A DNA stretch of 7,323 bases from Elusimicrobiota bacterium (GTDB lineage: Bacteria; Elusimicrobiota; Elusimicrobia; Elusimicrobiales; UBA9959), in contig DAOWCC010000122.1 of the NCBI GenBank assembly GCA_030639665.1, positions 1 to 7,323 of the forward strand. The letters are read 5' to 3'. The notes below the pieces were generated by a model, which was not told the origin of the DNA, made no database searches, and saw nothing but the letters and a program-made list of their open reading frames with translations. A program made the translations under genes and the position numbers. Every line of letters starts with the position of its first letter. Position 1 is the stretch's first letter. Positions 1 through 6,596 of the stretch are shown in pieces.

Positions 1-17
1 CTAAAGGGTTTGGTCAC

Positions 18-749
18 ATGGAATGGCCCTTCGTCATATCCTTACCCCATAGTTCAGGCCGAATACCGGAATCATTGAGGCCGGCCTATGCCCTCAGTGA
101 TGAAGAAATTCGGGAATCCACCGATTTGGGAACACAGGAAATCTTTGGCCCATTACCTGCCATGGCGGTCCTGAGTGCCCGGTGGAGCCGTCTTGTCGTC
201 GACCTGAACCGGGGACCCCGTGAAGGAGGCCCAAAGGGGATCATTGCACAGGTCGATTACAACGGGCGTGTCGTGTATCACCCGGGGCGTATCCCTGATG
301 ATCGGGAATTGGAGCGGAGGGTCAAAGCGTACTACCGGCCACACCATCACCACTTTGAAGAGGTGCTCGACAGCCGGGGTGCGGCGATCCTCTTTGACTG
401 TCATTCCCTTACCAGGGTAGGCCCTCCTGAGGCTCCTGACTCGGGCGGAAGAAGAAAAGACATTATCCTGGGAAACAATGGCGATTACCAGGGAGAGGCC
501 GACCCCTCACTTGGTAAGACAACCTGCCCGGCGGATAAGCTTCACCTGATAAAAGAAAGTTTTATTAATGAGGGAGCGGTGCAATGCGGTTTTTGCACGC
601 CCGGCATGATTATATCGGCCCAAGCTCTTTTAAAGAAAAATCCTAAAGCGAATATAAGGGATATTAAAGAAGCTCTTTCGGGCAATATTTGCCGTTGTAC
701 GGGTTATGAAAAAATTATCGTCGCTGTTAAGAAATGCGTCAAAAAATAA
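18..749 (+). CDS. Chimeric ORF: N-formylglutamate amidohydrolase N-terminal part joined to [2Fe-2S] subunit C-terminal part
   Basis: A 243-residue ORF with two unrelated halves. Residues 1 to about 173 match the N-formylglutamate amidohydrolase family (hydrolysis of N-formylglutamate to glutamate and formate, histidine catabolism): PHSSG at 10-14, VDLNR at 61-65, YHPGR at 87-91, a His run at 109-112 and DCHS at 127-130. Residues from about 174 match the C-terminal [2Fe-2S] domain of xanthine dehydrogenase-type small subunits: AVQCGFCTPGM (Cys190, Cys193) and NICRCTGY (Cys225, Cys227). The first family normally continues for roughly another third of its length and the second normally begins with a plant-type ferredoxin domain; both are missing at the join. 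GC content and codon choice change at the same place. ATG at 18 is supported by the usual family start just ahead of the PHSG motif and by AAAGGG at 3-8. The ORF is real as sequence, but a functional fusion protein is unlikely. Confidence 0.8.
   Translation: MEWPFVISLPHSSGRIPESLRPAYALSDEEIRESTDLGTQEIFGPLPAMAVLSARWSRLVVDLNRGPREGGPKGIIAQVDYNGRVVYHPGRIPDDRELERRVKAYYRPHHHHFEEVLDSRGAAILFDCHSLTRVGPPEAPDSGGRRKDIILGNNGDYQGEADPSLGKTTCPADKLHLIKESFINEGAVQCGFCTPGMIISAQALLKKNPKANIRDIKEALSGNICRCTGYEKIIVAVKKCVKK
537..560. other. Composition and homology breakpoint (probable chimeric junction)
   Basis: GC-rich sequence with third-position G/C gives way to AT-rich sequence within about 20 bases. Amidohydrolase similarity can be followed to about the TTCP residues (168-171), and [2Fe-2S]-subunit similarity begins at about residue 174: KLHLIKESFINEGAVQC here aligns with KPHAIQEAYVEAGAVQC in the second small subunit at 5971-6483. 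An AAGCTT (HindIII) hexamer lies exactly at 537-542, which would fit a ligation chimera. However, the AT-rich part contains several other AAGCTT sites, so this may be coincidence. The exact breakpoint cannot be fixed because both families allow similar residues here. Confidence 0.75.
540..749 (+). pseudogene. 3' fragment of a molybdenum hydroxylase [2Fe-2S] subunit (CoxS/XdhC type), 5' end lost at the junction
   Basis: This is the part of the 18-749 ORF that belongs to the downstream cluster. It carries the all-helical [2Fe-2S] domain that sits next to the molybdenum cofactor: CGFC and CRC cysteine pairs about 32 residues apart, ending in a Lys-rich tail. The N-terminal plant-type ferredoxin domain (about 85 to 95 residues with CxxxxCGxC and a further Cys) is absent. 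At the DNA level 572-612 is nearly identical to 6285-6325 in the complete small subunit, which ties this fragment to the AT-rich genome. It lies 20 bases before an FAD subunit gene, the usual partner. The intact gene in the source genome probably starts about 270 bases further upstream than the junction. Family assignment is firm; whether the gene is broken in nature or only in this contig is unknown. Confidence 0.75.
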
Positions 750-769
750 ATTTAATGAGGTTTTTGTAA

Positions 770-1621
770 ATGTTTCCAGATTTGATTGTTAAACCTTTGG
801 GTTTGAAAGAATTAAATAAAATCCTGCCTTCTTTGCCGAAAGATAGAAAATTTCTATCGGGCGGAACCGACCTTGTGGTTAGGGCTAATGCCGATATTGA
901 AAACAGCCAATGCTGGATAGATATTTCAGGTTTGAAAGAATTGCGCTATATAAAAGAGAACGCCAAAACTGTTTTAATAGGTTCAGGGGTTAAAGTTTCT
1001 GATTTTGAAGATTCCTCCATTATTAAAAAACATTTGCCCGCGCTTTTAAGCGCTTTGCCTCAGTTTGCCAGTCCTTCCTTGAGGAATATGGCAACTCTCG
1101 GAGGCAATTGCGCCAATGCTTCGCCAAGCGCCGATTTGGCTTGCGCTCTTGTCAGCGAAAAAGCGGATATTGTTCTTTATTTAAAAGGCAAAAAAAGGAA
1201 AATGCCGCTTAAAGATTTTTTTCTGGGCTTAAGAAAGACGGCTTTAAAAAAAGATGAGCTTATATGGGGTTTTGAAATTCCCAAAATAAATCATAAAGGC
1301 GTTTATATGAAATTGGCTTCAAGAAGTTCTTTTGCCATATCCAAAATAGGCCTTGCCATTTCCGCCGATATAAATAAAGAGAAAGTTGAATATTTATCCA
1401 TAGCTTTAGCGTCGGTAGCGCCCAAAATAATTACAGCTCCCAAAACCCGCGCTTTTCTTAAAAATAAAAAAATCAATTCGGAGATTTTGGATGAAGCGGC
1501 TTTAATTATTCAAAAGGAAGTAAGCCCCATAACCGATATTCGTTCCGACGGAGAATATAGGCGCGCTATGAGCGGAGTTTTGTTGAAGAAAGGTCTTAAA
1601 CAAATTTTAGTCAAATTTTAA
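770..1621 (+). CDS. Molybdenum hydroxylase FAD-binding subunit (CoxM/XdhB type), first copy
   Basis: The 283-residue protein is of normal length for the separate FAD subunit of xanthine dehydrogenase/CO dehydrogenase-type hydroxylases, which passes electrons from the [2Fe-2S] clusters to an external acceptor. Two FAD-binding signatures of the vanillyl-alcohol-oxidase-like fold are visible: FLSGGTDLVV (residues 28-37) and ATLGGNCANASPSAD (108-122). The C-terminal CO_deh_flav domain ends with PITDIRSDGEYRRAM (253-267), a hallmark of the family. There is no transmembrane segment or signal peptide, so it is presumably cytoplasmic. The ATG at 770 has TGAGG at 756-760. It lies 20 bases after the stop of the [2Fe-2S] subunit fragment, and its own stop overlaps the Shine-Dalgarno site of the next gene, so it is co-transcribed with both. 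Family is secure; substrate is not predictable from this subunit. Confidence 0.93.
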   Translation: MFPDLIVKPLGLKELNKILPSLPKDRKFLSGGTDLVVRANADIENSQCWIDISGLKELRYIKENAKTVLIGSGVKVSDFEDSSIIKKHLPALLSALPQFASPSLRNMATLGGNCANASPSADLACALVSEKADIVLYLKGKKRKMPLKDFFLGLRKTALKKDELIWGFEIPKINHKGVYMKLASRSSFAISKIGLAISADINKEKVEYLSIALASVAPKIITAPKTRAFLKNKKINSEILDEAALIIQKEVSPITDIRSDGEYRRAMSGVLLKKGLKQILVKF

Positions 1622-1630
1622 GGAGTAATT

Positions 1631-3367
1631 ATGAAAATAAAGGTGTTATCATTGGCTGTGTTTTTTCTTTTTAACGGGATTTGTTTTTCTCAAAAAGAGG
1701 ATATTTCCAAATCGGATTCTGTTCTTAAAGCGATGGTTGAAGAATTGGACCGTTCTTTTAAAAAATTAAAAAACGCGGAAAAAGCTCCTTTATATTTTCT
1801 TCAATATGAAATTTTTGACAAAAGCAGTTATTGGGTCAGTTCAAATCTTGGCGCCATAACCGATGAGAGCGACAGCGGTTCTTCCAAAGCGCTTACGGTT
1901 GACGCGAGAGTTGGCTCTCCCATGCTTGATAATACGCATGAAATAAAAGGGAAGGAAGCGCGCTCAAGGGGAGCCAATTCAAAGAACATTGGTTCCATAC
2001 AGATTCCTTTAAATGATGAGAATGCCATAAAAGCCAAAATATGGAAATTAACCGATAAAGCTTATAAAAAAGCGCTTGATAGATATTTGAAAGTCGCAAT
2101 GAATAAACAAGTTACCGCCAAGGAAGAAGATAAATCCGGAGATTTTGCCTTGAATAAAAAACCCAATATTTTTTACGAGAGAGTTAATCTCTCTCAGATA
2201 GATAGGGGTAAAGTTAAAAAAATCATTAAGAGACTTTCAGCCAAGTTTAAAAAACATGATTTTATTATAAATTCCAGCATAGGTTTTTACGCTCGAAATA
2301 TAAACAAGTATATCGTTAATTCCGAAGGTTCAAAAATTGTAATGGGGAATAATTATATAACCATTTTTTGCAATCTTGGAGCCAGAACTAAAGATGGAAT
2401 GGATTTAAGCCGGAACAAAAATTATAATTTTGATGATTTTAAAGATATGCCGTCTGAAGAAAAACTTTCACAAGACTTGGATATCTTAATTGAAGAGCTT
2501 GAAAAATTAACAAAAGCGAAAGATCAGGAACCTTTTACAGGTCCCGCCATTTTGGACAATAAGTCCGCCGCTGTGTTTTTTCATGAAATTTTCGGACACA
2601 GGATTGAGGGGCATAGGCAAAAAAGCGCCAGTGAAGGGCAAACTTTCGCCAAAAAAATCGGTCAGGAAATAATGCCGTCTTTCCTGAGTATTTCGGATGA
2701 TCCCTCTCAGCGTTATTTTAAGGGACAATTTTTAAGGGGTTATTATAAATATGACGATGAGGCGGTTAAATCCCGGCGCGTCAGTCTTGTGGAAAATGGC
2801 GTGTTAAAAGGGTTTTTAATGGGCAGAATTCCGATAGATAAATTTCCTTATTCAAACGGACATGGAAGGAGAAGCGAAGGGAAAATGTCCGTGGCAAGGC
2901 AGGGAAATCTTATTGTTAAATCCAAAAAAGAGGCCCCTTACGGTGAATTGAGAAAAATGCTCATAGATGAAATAAAAAAATCCGGCAAGCCATACGGCCT
3001 GATAATTAGGGATATTTCCGGCGGTTTTACAATAACTCAAAGGACATTGCCTCAAAGTTTTACCATTTTAATTAAATATGCCGTTAAGGTTTATCCCGAC
3101 GGAAGGCCTGATGAAGTAGTGCGAGGACTCAATATGATAGGCACGCCCTTGCAGACTTTCCAAAAGGTAATATATACGGGAGACGATTCGATGGTGTTTA
3201 ACGGAACTTGCGGGGCGGAATCGGGCTGGGTGCCGGTCTCGGCCGTGTCGCCGAGTTTGCTATTCAGCGAAGTGGAAACGGAAAAGGTGAAAAAATCGAA
3301 TGAAAAACCGCCCATTTTAAAGCCGCCGTATTTTGACGGTGAAAATTTAAATGGAGGTGAAAAATGA
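1631..3367 (+). CDS. Exported TldD/PmbA-family metallopeptidase with intact metal site
   Basis: The 578-residue protein begins with a Sec signal peptide: Lys-containing start, hydrophobic stretch to about residue 19, probable cleavage near ICFS-QKED (20/21); no acceptable lipobox. The mature N-terminal region (28-100) has the VLKAM..EL.RS..KL pattern seen in exported TldD-related proteins. The TldD core follows: GPAI at 304-307, HEIFGH at 318-323 (His318, Glu319, His323) with EGHRQ behind it, SNGHGR at 408-413, and GTCGAESGWVPVS at 525-537, whose Cys527 corresponds to the conserved active-site Cys region of TldD. Known relatives (E. coli TldD/TldE, family U62) cleave small or unfolded peptides and mature microcin B17, but in the cytoplasm; this protein is predicted outside the inner membrane. 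AGGAG at 1621-1625 decides the start at 1631. The gene ends with ATGA overlapping the paralogue behind it. The substrate is unknown, as is the reason for lying in a hydroxylase cluster. Confidence 0.9.
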   Translation: MKIKVLSLAVFFLFNGICFSQKEDISKSDSVLKAMVEELDRSFKKLKNAEKAPLYFLQYEIFDKSSYWVSSNLGAITDESDSGSSKALTVDARVGSPMLDNTHEIKGKEARSRGANSKNIGSIQIPLNDENAIKAKIWKLTDKAYKKALDRYLKVAMNKQVTAKEEDKSGDFALNKKPNIFYERVNLSQIDRGKVKKIIKRLSAKFKKHDFIINSSIGFYARNINKYIVNSEGSKIVMGNNYITIFCNLGARTKDGMDLSRNKNYNFDDFKDMPSEEKLSQDLDILIEELEKLTKAKDQEPFTGPAILDNKSAAVFFHEIFGHRIEGHRQKSASEGQTFAKKIGQEIMPSFLSISDDPSQRYFKGQFLRGYYKYDDEAVKSRRVSLVENGVLKGFLMGRIPIDKFPYSNGHGRRSEGKMSVARQGNLIVKSKKEAPYGELRKMLIDEIKKSGKPYGLIIRDISGGFTITQRTLPQSFTILIKYAVKVYPDGRPDEVVRGLNMIGTPLQTFQKVIYTGDDSMVFNGTCGAESGWVPVSAVSPSLLFSEVETEKVKKSNEKPPILKPPYFDGENLNGGEK

Positions 3368-5067
3368 TTAAGATTCTTACTCTATTAACGCTTGTGTTTT
3401 CTTTTTCCATAACCGGTTTTGCCAATGATTCCGAAAGCGATATTGTTTTAAAAGCTATGAAAAGTGAAATGGCAAGGACGATGAATAAGCTTCGGCTTGA
3501 TGATTTAAAGAAACCGTATTTTGTTTCCTATTATATCGCTGATTCCACCTCTTATTATGTTTCGGCTTCTTTTGGTGATATTAAAAGTAAAAGTTTGAGT
3601 GTTTCCCGTTATGGAAAAGCGGATATAAGAATAGGCTCGAAAAAGTTTGATAATTCTCATTATATAGGAAACAATTTTTCCGATTATAAGCCCTTTAGCG
3701 GTAATTTGCCAATAGAAAATGATTATGACGCTATAAGAAGATCTTTATGGCTTTTGAGTGATAAAGCTTATAAAGATTCTCTTCAAAAATATTCCCAAAA
3801 AGATTCTTACAGACAAAAGCGAAATATAAAAGAAATTTACGGGGATATGACCGATGAGGAAATTCAAACTTATATTGAAGAGCCTAAAAAGCCGGAGGAT
3901 TTTGATTTTGAATATTATTGCGGCAAAATTAAAGAACTGTCAAATTTATTCAGGGCATATCCCAAGCTTCAATCGTCGGATATTTCATTTGATTGGGGGC
4001 TTAATATAAGAAGGTTTATAAATAGCGAAGGCTCTGTTTATAGAAATTATCCCGCCGGAGTTACAATTATCGCGAGCCTTAGCTCTCAAAATAAAGACGG
4101 TTATGCCATTTCAACAAGCAAAGAATTTATGTATGAGAAGCCGTCTGATATTGATTTTGTAAAACTTCGAAAAGATATTGATAAAATGGCCAAAGATTAT
4201 TCCAAAGCCGCGCTTTCTGAAAATATTAATTTTTATGTGGGTCCGGCCATTTTTATGGATGAAGCCGCGAGCGAGTTTTTTAATCAGCTTTTTGTCAAAA
4301 ATATATCGTTTTCTCCTATGCCTTGGGCGGAGAAAGACAGTTACTTGAAATATTATTATGAAATACCAAAACTTGCCGATAAAATCGGCATGAGGATATT
4401 TCCTCCTTTTATTTCGGCTTATGATAATCCCCTCGAGGAAAAGTATAAAAATACCGTTTTAATGGGAAACTATAAAATAGACGAAGAAGGCGTAGCTCCT
4501 GAAAAACTTGAATTGATTAAAAGAGGGAAATTGCGCAATATTTATCTTTCCAGAACGCCTTATAAAGAATTTACAAAATCCAATGGCCACGGCAGAATGA
4601 GCAGTGATAGTTTTTCGACAGCCGGAGCTGGAAATGTTTTTATAAATTCGAAAAAAAAGGTTTCTTATGACAAATTAAAAAAGAAGTTGGTTCAAATGGG
4701 CCGCGACCTTGAGCTTGATTATGTCGTAATAATCAAAAAGGTGAGGGCGCATAAAAGCAATCAAAAGTATTTGGGCGATCCTGTTTTGGCTTATAAACTT
4801 GATTTAAAAACAAAGAGAGAGACCCCTTTAAGCCGCGTTGAATTTGAAGGCATTACTCTGCGCGCTTTGAGGGATATAGTTTTAACAAGCGATAAGAGCG
4901 AGGTTTATAATTTTTTTCAAGGAAATCCTTACGGCTATTCCGGCGGGAGATATTCCACTTCCATAATTTCTCCGTTCGCTATTCTGGTTGGTGAAATAGA
5001 ACTTAAAAAAACGGATGAAAAACCGGACAAATTACCGTATTTAAAGCATCCGTTTTTTGATAAGTAG
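3364..5067 (+). CDS. Exported TldD-related protein with degenerate metal site (probable non-catalytic partner)
   Basis: The 567-residue paralogue of the preceding protein shares VLKAMKSEMARTMNKLRL near the mature start, the LSDKAYK segment (131-137), INSEGS (219-224), GPAI (293-296), SNGHGR (406-411) and a DEKP..LPYLKHPFFD end. A Sec signal peptide is clear (residues 1-20, likely cut after GFA). At the position of HEIFGH it reads NQLFVK (307-312), replacing both His and the Glu, and at the position of the neighbour's Cys527 it reads NPYG (521-524). The peptidase metal site is therefore lost although the ORF is full length, which argues for a retained non-catalytic role, as TldE has beside TldD. 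The start is set by GGAGGTGA at 3353-3360. ATGA at 3364-3367 overlaps the upstream stop, so translational coupling and roughly equal synthesis are likely. Heterodimer formation is inference. Confidence 0.88.
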   Translation: MIKILTLLTLVFSFSITGFANDSESDIVLKAMKSEMARTMNKLRLDDLKKPYFVSYYIADSTSYYVSASFGDIKSKSLSVSRYGKADIRIGSKKFDNSHYIGNNFSDYKPFSGNLPIENDYDAIRRSLWLLSDKAYKDSLQKYSQKDSYRQKRNIKEIYGDMTDEEIQTYIEEPKKPEDFDFEYYCGKIKELSNLFRAYPKLQSSDISFDWGLNIRRFINSEGSVYRNYPAGVTIIASLSSQNKDGYAISTSKEFMYEKPSDIDFVKLRKDIDKMAKDYSKAALSENINFYVGPAIFMDEAASEFFNQLFVKNISFSPMPWAEKDSYLKYYYEIPKLADKIGMRIFPPFISAYDNPLEEKYKNTVLMGNYKIDEEGVAPEKLELIKRGKLRNIYLSRTPYKEFTKSNGHGRMSSDSFSTAGAGNVFINSKKKVSYDKLKKKLVQMGRDLELDYVVIIKKVRAHKSNQKYLGDPVLAYKLDLKTKRETPLSRVEFEGITLRALRDIVLTSDKSEVYNFFQGNPYGYSGGRYSTSIISPFAILVGEIELKKTDEKPDKLPYLKHPFFDK

Positions 5068-5119
5068 TGTGAAAAGTCGTAATAATGATTAAAGTATATT
5101 CAAATATTAAGGTGAAAAA

Positions 5120-5974
5120 ATGAAAAATCTGAAATATTGTTGTTTCCCAAAAACTGTTGAAGAAGCCGTAAAATTGCTGAATGATAAAAAACATAAATCA
5201 ATCGCGGTGGCCGGCGGCACTTTAATCGCCAAATCTATCGGCGATTTGATAGAGCAATATGTTGATATAAGATATTTACCTTTGAAAGATATAAAAGTTT
5301 CGGGCGGGGACTTGATTATCGGCGCGCTTTGCGCTTTTGATGAGATAGACGACAATCCTCTCGCTAAAAAATGGGCATCCGGCGTATTATCAAAAGCGGC
5401 GTCAAAATGCTCCAGTCAGCTTGTGAGAAATATGGCGACTATCGGGGGAAATATAGCGAAACCTCATTCCTTTAATATTTTTCCCGCTTTGCTTTGCGCG
5501 CTTAATGCTAAGGTAAAAGTGGCATTTTTAAAAGGAACTGAAATATATCCCATGGAGGATATTTATAATACGGATTTTCCTCATAAACTCGGCTCAAATT
5601 CAATCATTACTGAAATAATAATTCCGGCTTATATTAAGAAATGCGCGGCTAATTATGAAAAGTTTGCCAAAACACAGGCTTGTTGGGAATCATACGCGAG
5701 CTGCGCCTTTTCATTGTCGCTTATAAAGGGAAAAGTTGAAAAACCAAGAGTATTTGTAGGTTCTCTTTCTCCAAAGCCGATAAGGCTTGAGGCCGCCGAA
5801 GGTATTGTTTCAAATCAAAAACTCTCTTCCGAAATTATTGAAGAAGCTATGGAAGCCTTTATCGGAAATCTGGACATATTGAAATTATCGACGGTTAATA
5901 TCGGTTTCAAGAAAGAAGTTGCCAGTATTATGTTCAAAAGATTTCTACTAAGTGTCTTAGAGGGGAAAATATGA
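5120..5974 (+). CDS. Divergent molybdenum hydroxylase FAD-binding subunit (CoxM/XdhB type), second copy
   Basis: The 284-residue protein has the same length and layout as the FAD subunit at 770-1621 but low similarity to it. The FAD signatures are AVAGGTLIAKS (residues 29-39) and MATIGGNIAKPHS (105-117). Differences from the usual pattern: the Asp after GGT is Leu, the SPxxD stretch after the second signature reads HSFN, and the C-terminal D-R-S-x-x-YRR signature is replaced by NIGFKKEVASIMFKR. FAD may still bind through the two glycine motifs, but the protein is atypical. Nine Cys lie scattered without a cluster-binding spacing. ATG at 5120 is preceded by AAGGTG at 5109-5114. The gene sits 52 bases after the TldD-like pair and overlaps the following [2Fe-2S] subunit by ATGA, so these two subunits are translationally coupled and probably assemble together. 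Confidence 0.88.
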   Translation: MKNLKYCCFPKTVEEAVKLLNDKKHKSIAVAGGTLIAKSIGDLIEQYVDIRYLPLKDIKVSGGDLIIGALCAFDEIDDNPLAKKWASGVLSKAASKCSSQLVRNMATIGGNIAKPHSFNIFPALLCALNAKVKVAFLKGTEIYPMEDIYNTDFPHKLGSNSIITEIIIPAYIKKCAANYEKFAKTQACWESYASCAFSLSLIKGKVEKPRVFVGSLSPKPIRLEAAEGIVSNQKLSSEIIEEAMEAFIGNLDILKLSTVNIGFKKEVASIMFKRFLLSVLEGKI

Positions 5975-6483
5975 AAAATATGAATATTCTTAAATCTGAA
6001 GACGGTCTTTTTGAAATAGCTCTTAAAATTAACGGCGAGAATAAAAAATTTAAGGTTAAAAATAATGAGTTCCTTTTGGACGCTTTAAGAAGATACGGTT
6101 ATAAAGGCGCTAAAAAGGGTTGTGACAGCGGTGATTGCGGAAGTTGCGCCATTATGTTTAACGGCAAACCCGTTTTATCCTGCATGATGCCGGCGGTAAC
6201 GGCGCATGGTGGAGAGATAGTAACCATTGAAGGTATTGGAACCATTGAAAAACCTCATGCCATTCAGGAAGCTTATGTTGAAGCGGGAGCGGTGCAATGT
6301 GGTTTTTGCACTCCGGGCATGATTATTGTTACCAAGCATCTTTTGGAGAAAAAACCATCTCCCTCGGATGAAGATATAAAAAAAGAACTGGACGGAAATC
6401 TTTGCAGATGCACAGGTTATGTTTCGCAGATAAAAGCGGTGCGCATAGCGGCAAAGAAGATGAAGAAGAAGGGTAAGAAATAA
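5971..6483 (+). CDS. Molybdenum hydroxylase [2Fe-2S] subunit (CoxS/XdhC type), complete
   Basis: The 170-residue protein carries both [2Fe-2S] clusters of a xanthine dehydrogenase-family enzyme. The plant-type ferredoxin domain (about 15-90) has Cys51, Cys56, Cys59 and Cys71 in KGCDSGDCGSC plus a later Cys. The helical domain (about 95-155) has Cys110 and Cys113 in QCGFCTPGM and Cys145 and Cys147 in CRCTGY. All eight ligands are present and the length is usual. There is no twin-arginine or other signal peptide, so it is presumably cytoplasmic. The tail is very Lys-rich. The start ATG at 5971 overlaps the TGA of the FAD subunit gene and has AGAGGGG upstream; a second ATG at 5980 is possible but has a poorer Shine-Dalgarno distance. 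It is expected to bridge the Mo subunit encoded from 6597 and the FAD subunit before it. Confidence 0.95.
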   Translation: MKNMNILKSEDGLFEIALKINGENKKFKVKNNEFLLDALRRYGYKGAKKGCDSGDCGSCAIMFNGKPVLSCMMPAVTAHGGEIVTIEGIGTIEKPHAIQEAYVEAGAVQCGFCTPGMIIVTKHLLEKKPSPSDEDIKKELDGNLCRCTGYVSQIKAVRIAAKKMKKKGKK

Positions 6484-6484
6484 T

Positions 6485-6512
6485 AAAGTTCAGCGTTTAA
6501 AGTTGAGAGTTT
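6485..6512. repeat. Imperfect 14-base tandem duplication after the [2Fe-2S] subunit gene
   Basis: AAAGTTCAGCGTTT (6485-6498) is followed directly by AAAGTTGAGAGTTT (6499-6512), 12 of 14 bases identical. It begins two bases after the stop codon and lies outside any gene. Function unknown; probably low-complexity drift or the edge of an inserted element. Confidence 0.55.
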
Positions 6513-6520
6513 AGAGAAAA

Positions 6521-6578
6521 TGTAGCGGGCGATTTACTAATCGCCTAAAGTAGGCCGCATAGTAATACGGCAGCTACA
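6521..6578. repeat. 58-base nested palindrome, REP/MITE-like element or three-way-junction RNA
   Basis: The ends TGTAGC (6521-6526) and GCTACA (6573-6578) are perfect inverted repeats. Between them lie two local hairpins of equal build. The first is GGCGATT (6528-6534), loop TACT, AATCGCC (6539-6545). The second is GCCGCAT (6554-6560), loop AGTA, ATACGGC (6565-6571), with one C/A mismatch. The right half is a diverged inverted copy of the left half, and the two loops are complementary. No T-run follows, so it is not an ordinary terminator. Small interspersed palindromic elements with short terminal inverted repeats look like this; a folded leader of the downstream Mo subunit mRNA is the alternative. 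No second copy is in the window. Confidence 0.7.
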
Positions 6579-6584
6579 GATTAA

Positions 6585-6590
6585 AGAGGA
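6585..6590 (+). promoter_or_regulatory. Ribosome binding site of the Mo subunit gene
   Basis: AGAGGA lies six bases before ATG 6597 and decides that start; the next in-frame ATG (codon 9) has no comparable site. It lies just six bases after the nested palindrome ends, so folding of that element could affect access to it. Confidence 0.65.
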
Positions 6591-6596
6591 AATTTT

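Noticed and set aside
153..420. Alternative-frame ORFs on both strands
   Set aside because: Shadows of the amidohydrolase-like reading frame in GC-rich DNA; no family features.
2177..2195. Perfect hairpin GAGAGAG-TTAAT-CTCTCTC
   Set aside because: It lies in the middle of the first TldD-type gene with no T-run; low-complexity codons explain it.
4374..4390. Perfect hairpin TGCCGAT-AAA-ATCGGCA
   Set aside because: Coding position inside the second TldD-type gene, no terminator tail and no relation to the 6521-6578 element beyond length.
5068..5119. Possible promoter in the gap before the second FAD subunit (TATATT at 5095-5100)
   Set aside because: No acceptable -35 hexamer at 16-18 bases; AT-rich background yields such boxes by chance.
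6528..6571. Rho-independent terminator after the [2Fe-2S] subunit gene
   Set aside because: Neither hairpin is followed by a T-run, and the Mo subunit gene that belongs to the same enzyme follows.
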